A DNA stretch of 54,780 bases. Origin: Chlorobiota bacterium. Its GTDB lineage: Bacteria > Bacteroidota > Bacteroidia > Bacteroidales > F082. The position numbers were made by a program, and so were the translations under genes. Each line of letters opens with the position of its first letter. Position 1 is the first letter of the stretch. The DNA is taken from NCBI GenBank assembly GCA_030596395.1, contig JAUVKF010000011.1, positions 1 to 54,780 on the forward strand, in the 5' to 3' direction. The notes under the pieces are model-generated. The model was not told the DNA's origin. It saw nothing but the letters and a program-made list of their open reading frames with translations, and searched no databases. Below, piece after piece: positions 22,538 to 30,883 of this stretch.

Positions 22538-24730
22538 TTAAAATATTCTGACGGCTTTTATGGCCTTTGATTCGGAAGTTATTGAAAATTCTGAAACACC
22601 CTTTTCACCGATAAGGATATTAAAGTCGAGACCCGAATTATTCTTTTTATTTCCAAATCTGGCCGCAGATTTTAAAGTAATCTGTTTTGTTTCATTGTTG
22701 TTAAACGACTCATAAACCATTTCGTATTCCGCTTTTAGGAATTTAAAAAATGGAATACAAAAATCCTGAAGAAACAACTTGCTTTTATTGGGATAAATAC
22801 TCAGGGGATAACTGTCCTTAATTATCATATTCGGGTAAAAGGCATGTATAACTTTGAAAGAAGACAGGAAGAAATAGAAAAGCAATGTGTTCTTTTTTCC
22901 TTGGTAATGTGTGAAGTAAAATGTGTTATCCAATTGTTTAAACCAAGCAATCGATCCGGTAATTTCACATTCAAAATAGGTATTGTTGTAAATATCGGAT
23001 TCGACTTTCCATGATTGAGTTTGTTTATTACCTGATTCCTCAACCTCAAATTTAACAGTTTCACCGGGTACAAAATGGTATGCCTTCTTTAATAAATCAT
23101 TGGTAGCAAGATTTGAAATAGACTGGTCAATTTTGGGATTGGCTGTTGTTTTTAAGGAAAAGGACTTATCCTTTTTTACAACGTAGGATGAAATAGGGTA
23201 ATCGATGGTTTTTGATCCGATTGAAGGGTTCGACTGGAATTGAAAATGAATATGCGGAACCGGGCTCCGGCCCGAATTTCCACATGATCCGATAATTTCA
23301 CCTTCTTTAACCTCTTGTCCGAACTTTATTTTAATACTGTCTTTTTTCAGGTGGCTGATTTGTGAATACAATTCGTCAGCATGTTTGATTACCACAGAAT
23401 TACCCCAGTTTTTTTCAAGGTTCATATCACCAATGGCATTATCTTCAATCCCATCCTCAATCAACTCAACAACTCCATCTGCCGGTGCATTTACCGGTTT
23501 GTTAAAGCAATAATAATCGTTCAGGTTGTTGCCGCTTCCATCATATACTTTTCCGTCTTCATCAGCAATTTCAAAATCCCATGCATGTTGCCAATCTTCT
23601 TTATGTGTATGCTCTCCATCATGTGCCTGGGTAACTTTCCAGTCGCCCCAAAACGGGAGTTTCATGGCAATAACCGGTAATTTGCCGAAACGTTTTGAGT
23701 AGTTGTTATAACTGTATGCATGTTGCTCAGGCGAATATTGCTGAACCATAACCAATGCCGGTTTGTCAATATTCCGAAGCCTGAATTTTAATACATACAC
23801 AAATAGAATTACGATTATATTAAATGGTAACGAAAAGACAGAAAGTCCGAAAAAAGAAAACAGATAAGCCGTGCTGCTCAGTGTTATCGCCACCAATGGT
23901 GTAAGTATAATGACCCACAATAGCGATTGCCTTGACGGAACTATGAAAAAGCCACCAATTGCAATGGACGTCAGAATATAATTAAACCCAATATAGCTGT
24001 ATGTCAATTCACTGATATCGGCTCCGATAAGGTTGTAAAAATAGAAAGCGGCATAAAAACCGATAATCGAGAAAAGAAAAGCCAACCTTGAATAATATAG
24101 CAATCCGATAGCAATCAGGATGCCGGCAAACATATGATACTGAAAAAATATGGCGCTTAACGACTTAAAATATATCCTCAACGATTCGGGCATGTTAAGG
24201 TTGTTAAACCACTCATAGAGCCTGACCATCGTTAAACCACCAATGGCATACATATCATTCAGGTTGTAAATACCTCTTTCGCTGATGGCAAGTGCCGAAT
24301 AACCTTTTGATGCTATAATTACCATCCAGATGCCAAAAAGGAATGGAACACTCAGGTAGGGAAGGCCATATTTACCCAGAACACCTTCGAGGCCAATTGT
24401 GAAAAATAAAGTTAAGATTGAGATGAAGAATACCACAAGATAAAACTCAAATCCCGGCTGATAATAAATACCGATTCCCAGGCCAACCATCAGGCTGTTA
24501 AAACCGTAAGCGCCTTCTTTTACTTTGTTCTTATCAAAACCAAGCAATACTGCAAAAGCGTTGCTGATGATTACAGACAAAACACCGGCTATGCCTGCGT
24601 AAATATCAAAGAAAGAAACCAGAAGTAAAATGCCGGCAAAAAAATAGCTTTTGGAAAAGAAAACTTGGGCATAACTACGGATAATACCGGTAAGTGCGTC
24701 AATCAGGATATTTTTGGTTTTTGCTTTCAT
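22538..24730 (-). CDS. Urea transporter-family membrane domain fused to M23-type peptidase
   Basis: A 730-residue fusion. Residues 1-320 match the urea transporter family (GIAGVLSVIISNAFAVLLGF, KEGAYGFNSLMVGLGIG, FMKSLSAIFFQ-type helix, GFNYILTSIAIGGFF), with about ten membrane helices. Residues 365-520 match M23/LytM metallopeptidases: QHAWDFEI (a His-x2-Asp variant of the usual His-x3-Asp), PADGVVELI, WGNSVVIKH, GEIIGSCGNSGRSPVPHIHF with the HxH zinc ligands. The last 200 residues are beta-rich and unknown. It is placed 3 bp after the eIF2B-like gene. Substrate is not predictable. Confidence 0.82.
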   Translation of the reverse strand: MKAKTKNILIDALTGIIRSYAQVFFSKSYFFAGILLLVSFFDIYAGIAGVLSVIISNAFAVLLGFDKNKVKEGAYGFNSLMVGLGIGIYYQPGFEFYLVVFFISILTLFFTIGLEGVLGKYGLPYLSVPFLFGIWMVIIASKGYSALAISERGIYNLNDMYAIGGLTMVRLYEWFNNLNMPESLRIYFKSLSAIFFQYHMFAGILIAIGLLYYSRLAFLFSIIGFYAAFYFYNLIGADISELTYSYIGFNYILTSIAIGGFFIVPSRQSLLWVIILTPLVAITLSSTAYLFSFFGLSVFSLPFNIIVILFVYVLKFRLRNIDKPALVMVQQYSPEQHAYSYNNYSKRFGKLPVIAMKLPFWGDWKVTQAHDGEHTHKEDWQHAWDFEIADEDGKVYDGSGNNLNDYYCFNKPVNAPADGVVELIEDGIEDNAIGDMNLEKNWGNSVVIKHADELYSQISHLKKDSIKIKFGQEVKEGEIIGSCGNSGRSPVPHIHFQFQSNPSIGSKTIDYPISSYVVKKDKSFSLKTTANPKIDQSISNLATNDLLKKAYHFVPGETVKFEVEESGNKQTQSWKVESDIYNNTYFECEITGSIAWFKQLDNTFYFTHYQGKKNTLLFYFFLSSFKVIHAFYPNMIIKDSYPLSIYPNKSKLFLQDFCIPFFKFLKAEYEMVYESFNNNETKQITLKSAARFGNKKNNSGLDFNILIGEKGVSEFSITSESKAIKAVRIF

Positions 24731-24733
24731 CGA

Positions 24734-25549
24734 CTATCCCAAAAATAACTTTTTAACTAACGACAGAGGTGTAAAGTCAAAATAATAATTGTGAACCCTG
24801 ATGGAAGAGTTGTTCCCATGATAGATCTCTGAGCCGGGTTTGTCAGGTTCATCAAAATATAATAAGTGATCCGTTTCATCGATTACCTTCCTGCTATCTG
24901 CTAAAACATAAACAGGTTTTTTGGCGTGGTTCATTGTTGCAGAAATGGGGTATGTTCCAGCCTTATTCACAAATTGATCTTTTAGGATCAGGTCGGCGCC
25001 GAATACAGCAAAATCAATGTGTTTTATGAGATTCCCAATAGCATCTTCGTGAAATAGATTTGTTTCAATTCCAAGTTTTTGAATTGCTTCAGCCTGGATA
25101 ATGCCTTCACCTGCCGGAGAGGAGTAAGTTTGCCAGATGACCGTTTTTGTTGAATTGCGGGAAATATGGGCGAAAAGGTTCAGTATGGCTGAACTGTTGC
25201 TATGAAGCAACACAGTCTTATTTTTGAATTCTATTTCACCTAATATTTGTTCACTGGCCTTATCCTTTGCTGATTTCCATTGGTTGATATAATTTCGTAT
25301 AAATGATGAAACAACAATTCCATTAATGCGGTTGTGCCTCCTTCCAAATTCCTGTATAAATTCGTTGATAAAATGATGGAGTAATCCAAATTGAGGAAAG
25401 TAAACCAGGAGGTCTTTCAGCCACTTTGTAAGTTGATCAACATCAACAAACTCTTCTGTGGTGAGCCTCAATAATTGATTTTGGACAGTTTTGAGAATTG
25501 TGCCTGAGCCTGAAGTATTATCCTGTTTTATTTCATCAAATAAACTCAT
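24734..25549 (-). CDS. eIF2B alpha/MtnA-like sugar-phosphate isomerase family protein
   Basis: About 271 residues starting MSLFDEIKQDNTSGSG. The C-terminal Rossmann-like half has TVLLHSNSSAILNLF, FGADLILKDQFVNKAGTYPIS and KKPVYVLADSRK. These are hallmarks of the IF-2B family, which includes methylthioribose-1-phosphate and ribose-1,5-bisphosphate isomerases. The D of GADLI matches the catalytic Asp. The longer upstream ORF start would overlap the decarboxylase stop and is not needed. The substrate is unknown; cluster context suggests a dedicated metabolite. Confidence 0.78.
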   Translation of the reverse strand: MSLFDEIKQDNTSGSGTILKTVQNQLLRLTTEEFVDVDQLTKWLKDLLVYFPQFGLLHHFINEFIQEFGRRHNRINGIVVSSFIRNYINQWKSAKDKASEQILGEIEFKNKTVLLHSNSSAILNLFAHISRNSTKTVIWQTYSSPAGEGIIQAEAIQKLGIETNLFHEDAIGNLIKHIDFAVFGADLILKDQFVNKAGTYPISATMNHAKKPVYVLADSRKVIDETDHLLYFDEPDKPGSEIYHGNNSSIRVHNYYFDFTPLSLVKKLFLG

Positions 25550-25559
25550 TGTCGGGTAA

Positions 25560-26918
25560 CTACAAATCAAATTTTTTGAGATGATCAGGAACCTTTTCAA
25601 ACTCAAGTATCCGGTCTAAATGTTCACGTTCGCGAATGATATTCACATTTCGTTTTTCATCAATCATCACAATCCGTGGCCGGAGTGTAATAAATTGCAT
25701 CCATTGTGTCATATTGTACGCACCAACATACTGAATAACAACATGATCATCTTTATTCAACAGCGGAAGTGTAATATGTTCGCGCAGTACATCAATGTTC
25801 ATGCACAGCGGGCCATATACCACCGTATCTTCAGTGTACTGGGTAAAGGGCTGCGCCGGTGTAATTGGATGCTCGTACCAGAATGAGGTAAATAACAGGT
25901 TTACACCAATATCCAGTATAGTAGATCTGCGACCGTCAGATAGCCTTTTATTTGAGATAACAGTTCCTAATAAAGATGCTGCATCATCAATTAGCGCCCG
26001 TCCGGTTTCAAGAATTAGCAATGGCAATTCGTCAGGTTTAAAATCGGCGTTAATCAAAGCCGTTGTAATGGCTTCGGCAAAGTCATCAATTGTTGGATTG
26101 GTATCCACTCCCGGCAGGTAACTTCCTTTTAACCTGTTTACCGAAGCGAATCCACCTCCCATGTCAATGTATTCAATCTGATGGTCATATTTAGTGCGGA
26201 TTCCAATTGCCAGGTCGGCCAGTTTGGAAGCGGCTACACCATAAGCGATGGCCGATAACATAAAGGTGCCAATATGGGTATGCAAGCCCACGAGGGTCAT
26301 TACATCCGAGCGCATGATCTTGTTCAAAACGGTCCATGCCTGTCCGTTTTCATAGTTAAAACCAAACCTGTCCCACATCGGGTAAACCCCTGTGTCCATA
26401 TTAATACGGACAGCCACCTTAGCTTTTATTCCAAGTGCGTCAGCAGTCTCCTGAATCGTGTAATATTCATCAAGGTGATCAATATGGATCAGCGAGTTGT
26501 TTTGAATAGCTTTTTTAATGCTTTCAGGTGTTTTATCGGGCCCGTTGTAAATGATCTTACTTCCGTTAACACCATTGTGCAATGCTTTATCGTATTCAAA
26601 ATCAGAGACAACCTCGGCCCATGAACCTTCCTGGTGAAAAGTACGGCACACAGCATCCAGATAGTTTGTTTTGTACGACCAGGCAAATTGAACCTTTGGA
26701 TACCTGGTTTCAAAAGCTTTCCGGGCTTTACGGATATTGCTTCTGATCTTCTTCTCTGAGATCACAAACAAGGGTGATCCATGTTCACTGATCAGGTCTT
26801 TAACAGCTACCTCATCAATATGTGTTATTGGTATGAGATTTGGTTTTGCACCAAATTTGTTTGGAATCTTGCTTTCTAACCTTTTTATCAGCGGTCGTTC
26901 GTATTGTTGTTTTTCCAT
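25560..26918 (-). CDS. Fold-III PLP-dependent decarboxylase (diaminopimelate/ornithine/arginine decarboxylase-like)
   Basis: About 452 residues. The PLP lysine lies in FAWSYKTNYLDAV, near residue 78. GLHTHIGT, YIDMGGGFAS and LETGRALIDDAASLLGTVI follow the alanine-racemase-fold barrel. The C-terminal GPLCMNIDVL holds the catalytic Cys, and GAYNMTQWMQFITLRPRIV the substrate/PLP Tyr. The extended N-terminus (about 35 residues) is unusual. It probably decarboxylates an amino acid or an amino-acid conjugate. The ATG at 26918 avoids the palindrome at 26937. It is separated from the ATP-grasp gene only by that palindrome. Confidence 0.85.
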   Translation of the reverse strand: MEKQQYERPLIKRLESKIPNKFGAKPNLIPITHIDEVAVKDLISEHGSPLFVISEKKIRSNIRKARKAFETRYPKVQFAWSYKTNYLDAVCRTFHQEGSWAEVVSDFEYDKALHNGVNGSKIIYNGPDKTPESIKKAIQNNSLIHIDHLDEYYTIQETADALGIKAKVAVRINMDTGVYPMWDRFGFNYENGQAWTVLNKIMRSDVMTLVGLHTHIGTFMLSAIAYGVAASKLADLAIGIRTKYDHQIEYIDMGGGFASVNRLKGSYLPGVDTNPTIDDFAEAITTALINADFKPDELPLLILETGRALIDDAASLLGTVISNKRLSDGRRSTILDIGVNLLFTSFWYEHPITPAQPFTQYTEDTVVYGPLCMNIDVLREHITLPLLNKDDHVVIQYVGAYNMTQWMQFITLRPRIVMIDEKRNVNIIREREHLDRILEFEKVPDHLKKFDL

Positions 26919-26936
26919 GTTAGGGTTATTTGTATT

Positions 26937-26956
26937 CACCGGACTGAAGTCCGGTG
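26937..26956. repeat. Palindrome CACCGGACT-GA-AGTCCGGTG
   Basis: Nine-bp perfect arms with a 2-nt centre. It shares the GACTGAAGTC core with the element inside ispG (7727-7799). It lies between the ATP-grasp and decarboxylase genes of one operon. Confidence 0.75.
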
Positions 26957-26977
26957 TAACTGAAATTCTATATTATA

Positions 26978-28024
26978 TTAAAGTTCTCCGGTTGTTGATA
27001 TTTTCTCAAATTCTTTCAAATCCACAATCATGTCCCACGAGTAGCGCACAAACATTTTGCCTGCATCGTATTTTGTGTAGGGCTTTACTTCATTGCCAAG
27101 GGCAAGATTAACCAGTGCTTCAGGTATATTTTGTCCGACACCAACCGCCAGGTATATCCAGGCAGGGATTCGCGGATTGATCTCCATCATATAAAAATCA
27201 CCTTTATTATCTTTCATCAGTTCCAGTTCAAACCCACCACGCCATTTTGTGGACGAAATAAAACGGTCTGTTATTTCAAGGAGCTTTTTATCTGTTACTG
27301 CAATGCCACCCCAGCCTTTTCCAGAATCAGTGATATACTGTTTACGTATAGGAACAGCAGCAATAGTATTTCCTTTCCCATCCCCAAGCCCGGTGACATT
27401 AAATTCTGTACCATGGATAAACTCCTGTATAATTATCGGTAATCCCCATTTTGAGGAAATCCGGTTAAAAGCAATATTTACCTGTTCAAAATTATGCGCA
27501 ACTGATGCTTCATAAAATTTTCCTTTTACCAAAATCGGCCACTTAAAGTCTTCTTCGAGTTCAGGCATCTTATCGAGTGAAAAAATGGCTTCACTTTTTG
27601 GGACTTTAATATTATATTTTTCTCCAAATTCAGGAAGATTTACCTTTTGCCTTTCTTCATATTGTTCAATTGTTGGCATAAAAAGGTGTATGCCCATTTT
27701 TTTAAGATCCGGTTCGAGCTTAATGAAGGAAAAAAGTTCTGCATCAAAGTTTGGGATGATCACATCCAACTTTTCAATATCATGAATTTCCCTTAATCTA
27801 TTCATCAAATGATGTGTTCCTGTTGAAGGATAGGGGATGGTATATGACTTATCCACGATATCGTGCATGTAAATACCAGGTTCCAGGGCTTCATAAGAAA
27901 GGCCAATGATTTTGACGTCGAAAGATTTGGCTTCCTGTAATGCGCGAATCACCGGCACTCCCGGTCCAGGATTGTCGATCGCATTCAACGCAGTAACACC
28001 AATGGTATATTTAGCCTTCTCCAT
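26978..28024 (-). CDS. ATP-grasp ligase (carboxylate-amine ligase-like)
   Basis: A 348-residue ATP-grasp protein. An N-terminal pre-ATP-grasp Rossmann domain (YTIGVTALNAIDNPGPGVPVIRALQ) is followed by ATP-binding elements WPILVKGKFYEASVAHN and IIIQEFIHGTEFNVTGLGDG. The metal site is FELELMKDNKGDFYMMEINPRIPAW (Glu and Asn ligands). It resembles the CarB/biotin-carboxylase-like branch. Such enzymes form amide or peptide bonds through acyl-phosphates. Its start overlaps the end of the PqqD-like gene by 14 bp, a sign of tight coupling. Confidence 0.85.
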   Translation of the reverse strand: MEKAKYTIGVTALNAIDNPGPGVPVIRALQEAKSFDVKIIGLSYEALEPGIYMHDIVDKSYTIPYPSTGTHHLMNRLREIHDIEKLDVIIPNFDAELFSFIKLEPDLKKMGIHLFMPTIEQYEERQKVNLPEFGEKYNIKVPKSEAIFSLDKMPELEEDFKWPILVKGKFYEASVAHNFEQVNIAFNRISSKWGLPIIIQEFIHGTEFNVTGLGDGKGNTIAAVPIRKQYITDSGKGWGGIAVTDKKLLEITDRFISSTKWRGGFELELMKDNKGDFYMMEINPRIPAWIYLAVGVGQNIPEALVNLALGNEVKPYTKYDAGKMFVRYSWDMIVDLKEFEKISTTGEL

Positions 28025-28265
28025 CGTCCTCCATTAGTGAAAAATGATTCAGCATTTCGATAAAATCGAGAAGGTCTTTTTCGATGGTAGAAGATTCCAC
28101 ATTGTAATGATCAACTACATATTCTGTAATCTTGTCGAAAGACTTGTCATCTTTCATCAAGCGGATGATTTCCATGCCCAACGGATTAACTGAGAAGGAT
28201 TCGCCGGTAGTGGGATAGAACACAAAGCCGGAATCACTAACGGCAACATCTTTTTTAATATCCAT
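28011..28265 (-). CDS. PqqD-like peptide-binding protein
   Basis: An 84-residue protein with the PqqD winged-helix pattern: DSGFVFYPTTGESFSVNPLGMEIIRLM, then ITEYVVDHYNVESSTIEKDLLDFIEML. PqqD-like domains (RiPP recognition elements) bind leader peptides and present them to modifying enzymes. First gene of the minus-strand cluster. No obvious precursor-peptide ORF is seen in the 168 bp upstream. The overlap with the ATP-grasp gene suggests the two proteins work together. Confidence 0.8.
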   Translation of the reverse strand: MDIKKDVAVSDSGFVFYPTTGESFSVNPLGMEIIRLMKDDKSFDKITEYVVDHYNVESSTIEKDLLDFIEMLNHFSLMEDDGEG

Positions 28266-28433
28266 ATTTACATTTTTTTATGATGCAAGAATAAAACGGG
28301 ATTAACGGGTAAATGTTATAAAATTATCTGAAGCTCATCAAAGATATGAATTGTCAAATAAAAGAACTCATAATACAACTATTGTACCGTGTCAGATGGT
28401 ATTTACCCTAATTTTTTGAAGGATATATCAAAA

Positions 28434-29702
28434 CTACTCCGCGTAAAAGTCAATCATATTCTGAATTGCCTTTGAGCACACCGGGCAAAAAACATTACCG
28501 TCAAAGGTTTTCATCATGCAGTCGATCATGGGGCGGTAAACACCTTTGGCTTCATAGCCCCCACCTTCAAAAACACCAATTTTTTTGTAATACTTTTCTT
28601 TATTTGGCGTAGGTATTGGAGTTCGTTTCTTAAGCATATGTTTCCATTTGCTATCAAAATCTACCAAAGTAGTCAGGTTGGGTTCCCAGGGTTCCACTTC
28701 CAGGTTGTAAAATTCATTATATCCTGTCTCGGAATTATAATACTCATCACCCAGCCCGGCAAAACCATGCCCGAATTCATGCACAATGATCTTTGCTGAA
28801 AACCCGTTTTTTGTTACACTCAGGCTGTATAGATTGTAAATTGCACCACCGCCGTATTTCTTGGTGTTTACTAAAATATAAATCTGGTCGTAAGGTGCAT
28901 TGGCTGCCAGCGAACGGACACTTTTGTTGTCGTAAGTCATCAGGTAGCGCTCACTATTGAAGGTGTAAAAACTGGTGTTAAGAATTGTACTTTTCCAGGT
29001 TATTTTTTCTGGTATATCTGCTCCTGATTCTTCTGAAGGAGCAAGTATAGCCCTGATGTTGAACTTATCCCTGTTTTCGGTAAATGGTGCGAAAGAGAAA
29101 AGGCCTTCTTTAAACTTGGTACAGTCATCAATGAATTTTCCCATTTCTTCTGCTGTGTAGCCTTCCGGGAGTATTACAATATCTACTTTGTTTGCGGGAT
29201 CACCGTTAACAATTACATCAAATGAAGGGTAAACAAGTGATTTGTCGCGTTTGATGAAATAATCAAATGGGTTTATGCGGTATTCAAATTTCTTTTCAAA
29301 TTCACCACCCCTGTTACGGCTGTAAAATTCCACTCTTGTAAAATCCTTGGGAAAAGGAAACACTACTGATTCAGAAACAGTACGCCAGGTTTCCCTGGCT
29401 TCGTCACTGGTTTGCCACTCGCCAAAAAGTGTTGAATAACCGCGTGAGTAAATGAGTTCATTGGACTTTTCATCGTACACTTTAAAATAATACTTGCCAT
29501 ATTCGAGTGTATCAATCAGGTTTGTCTTTGAACCACCCCAATAAGGTTCAATAATCATCTCATCGTATGAATAGACCTCTTCTTTGTCGTTTCCGGTGTG
29601 ATAATAATCCAGGCGCAGGGTTTTGTCCTGAAAATACTTGTTAAACTGTGCGTAGCTTCCTATTGATAGAAAGAGGATGAGGATCAAAAACCAATGTCTC
29701 AT
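28434..29702 (-). CDS. Secreted M64-family (IgA peptidase-like) metallopeptidase
   Basis: A 422-residue protein with a signal peptide (MRHWFLILILFLSIGSYAQ). The zinc motif HEFGHGFAGLGDEYY lies near residues 307-321. The N-terminal beta domain (residues 20-150) and the IVILPEGYTAEEMGKF motif are typical of Bacteroidota M64 proteins. A late cysteine pair (CPVC) lies near the C-terminus. It has its own promoter (TACATTTG on the minus strand at 29733-29740), divergent from the sigma-factor gene. Confidence 0.87.
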   Translation of the reverse strand: MRHWFLILILFLSIGSYAQFNKYFQDKTLRLDYYHTGNDKEEVYSYDEMIIEPYWGGSKTNLIDTLEYGKYYFKVYDEKSNELIYSRGYSTLFGEWQTSDEARETWRTVSESVVFPFPKDFTRVEFYSRNRGGEFEKKFEYRINPFDYFIKRDKSLVYPSFDVIVNGDPANKVDIVILPEGYTAEEMGKFIDDCTKFKEGLFSFAPFTENRDKFNIRAILAPSEESGADIPEKITWKSTILNTSFYTFNSERYLMTYDNKSVRSLAANAPYDQIYILVNTKKYGGGAIYNLYSLSVTKNGFSAKIIVHEFGHGFAGLGDEYYNSETGYNEFYNLEVEPWEPNLTTLVDFDSKWKHMLKKRTPIPTPNKEKYYKKIGVFEGGGYEAKGVYRPMIDCMMKTFDGNVFCPVCSKAIQNMIDFYAE

Positions 29703-29732
29703 GATTGTAAAACCTTAATTTTTAAGAAAATG

Positions 29733-29740
29733 CAAATGTA
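29733..29740 (-). promoter_or_regulatory. -7 box for the M64 peptidase
   Basis: Minus-strand TACATTTG, 30 bp before the ATG. It is back to back with the sigma-factor promoter at 29756. Confidence 0.55.
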
Positions 29741-29755
29741 AAGGAAAAAGGTAAA

Positions 29756-29763
29756 TATCTTTG
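29756..29763 (+). promoter_or_regulatory. -7 box for the ECF sigma factor
   Basis: TATCTTTG, an exact TAnnTTTG match, 61 bp before the ATG at 29825. Confidence 0.55.
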
Positions 29764-29824
29764 CAGAGTCTGGTTTAAAAGAAATATTGTAACCGACTGC
29801 ATTTAATTGCGTCATAATAAGCGG

Positions 29825-30394
29825 ATGAGGGAAGCTGACGAAATTATTATCGAACGTGTGATTAGTGGCGACAGGAATGCCTATGCTGTGATCGTTGACC
29901 GGTATAAGGACAAGGTTTACTCGTTGGTTTATGGTATTTTACGTGATGAGGAAAAGGCAAAGGAACTGGCTCAGGATGTGTTTGTAAGAACCTATTCAGC
30001 TTTAAAAAAATTTAGAAAGGAATCCAGTTTCTCGACATGGATTTACCGGATTGCTTACAATACGGCCATTTCAGAAACACGGAAAAATAAGAAAAGGGTA
30101 CTTTCGTTTGATGATCAGTTAGAAAAATCATCATCAATGGATTTGTCGGAATCGTATAAAACAGAAGAGGAAGATAATTTGAAAAAAGCGCTTCTAAATC
30201 AGGCCATTGAGCAGCTACAGGCTGAAGAGCGTTTAATTTTGATGTTGTATTATTTTGAAGAGCAATCAATAGAAGAAATAAGCCGGTCGTCCGGTTTATC
30301 ACAATCAAATATTAAGGTTAAACTGTTTCGACTGCGTAATAAACTCAAAGAGATCATGCTTCGGATTGGAAGGACTGAACTGGCGGTATATTAA
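29825..30394 (+). CDS. ECF RNA polymerase sigma factor
   Basis: About 189 residues. Region 2 is at 9-80 (AYAVIVDRYKDKVYSLVYGIL, AKELAQDVFVRTYSALKKFR, FSTWIYRIAYNTA). Region 4 is at 125-180 (LQAEERLILMLYYFEEQSIEEIS, LSQSNIKVKLFRLRNKLKEIM). The upstream TTG at 29807 is less likely than the ATG. The gene 14 bp downstream encodes a small membrane protein that is a good anti-sigma candidate. Targets are unknown. Confidence 0.92.
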   Translation: MREADEIIIERVISGDRNAYAVIVDRYKDKVYSLVYGILRDEEKAKELAQDVFVRTYSALKKFRKESSFSTWIYRIAYNTAISETRKNKKRVLSFDDQLEKSSSMDLSESYKTEEEDNLKKALLNQAIEQLQAEERLILMLYYFEEQSIEEISRSSGLSQSNIKVKLFRLRNKLKEIMLRIGRTELAVY

Positions 30395-30408
30395 AAAAAG
30401 AAAAGATC

Positions 30409-30828
30409 ATGGAAAAAGAAGATCAACTAATCAAAGAACTAATCAAAGAGGGATTTTTAAAATCAGCTCCTGAGAACTTTACTGAAAATGTAATGATGGC
30501 TGTAGCCAAAACTGAGGAGAATAAAAAATCGGTATTTGATCTTTCTGTTTTGACTTTTTCGGTATTCGCATTTGCTGCCATTGGTTTATCTGCTGGTGTC
30601 ATCTATTATTTTAACCCCGCTTTCGTCGGGGGAACTTTTGGTTTTTTCATTGATTTTTTTAAACAGGTATATTTTTCTTTTGCTGAGTTGTTTGATGGAC
30701 AGATTAGTTGGGGTGTTGGTTTTGAATTAAATGGGATGATCCTGGGTGTAATATTAATTATGGCCGCTTTGCTGGTGTTCGATAACTTTTTAAGCAGGAG
30801 AAAAAGGTATTTTAATGTGTTTGTTTGA
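30409..30828 (+). CDS. Small membrane protein, candidate anti-sigma factor
   Basis: A 139-residue protein. The cytoplasmic N-terminus (residues 1-45: EDQLIKELIKEGFLKSAPENFTENVM) is amphipathic. Two membrane helices follow (about residues 48-68 and 108-125). This layout and the 14-bp spacing from the ECF sigma gene fit an anti-sigma factor. No canonical zinc-binding anti-sigma motif (HxxxCxxC) is present. Function is inferred from context. Confidence 0.65.
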   Translation: MEKEDQLIKELIKEGFLKSAPENFTENVMMAVAKTEENKKSVFDLSVLTFSVFAFAAIGLSAGVIYYFNPAFVGGTFGFFIDFFKQVYFSFAELFDGQISWGVGFELNGMILGVILIMAALLVFDNFLSRRKRYFNVFV

Positions 30829-30883
30829 TAGCCTCACCAATAAAATGTAATCATGTAAAGTCGCAGAAACGCAAAATCTGAGG

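Noticed and set aside
28266..28433. Search for a RiPP precursor upstream of the PqqD-like gene
   Set aside because: The minus-strand frames hold only five- to ten-codon ORFs, none with a leader or core pattern.
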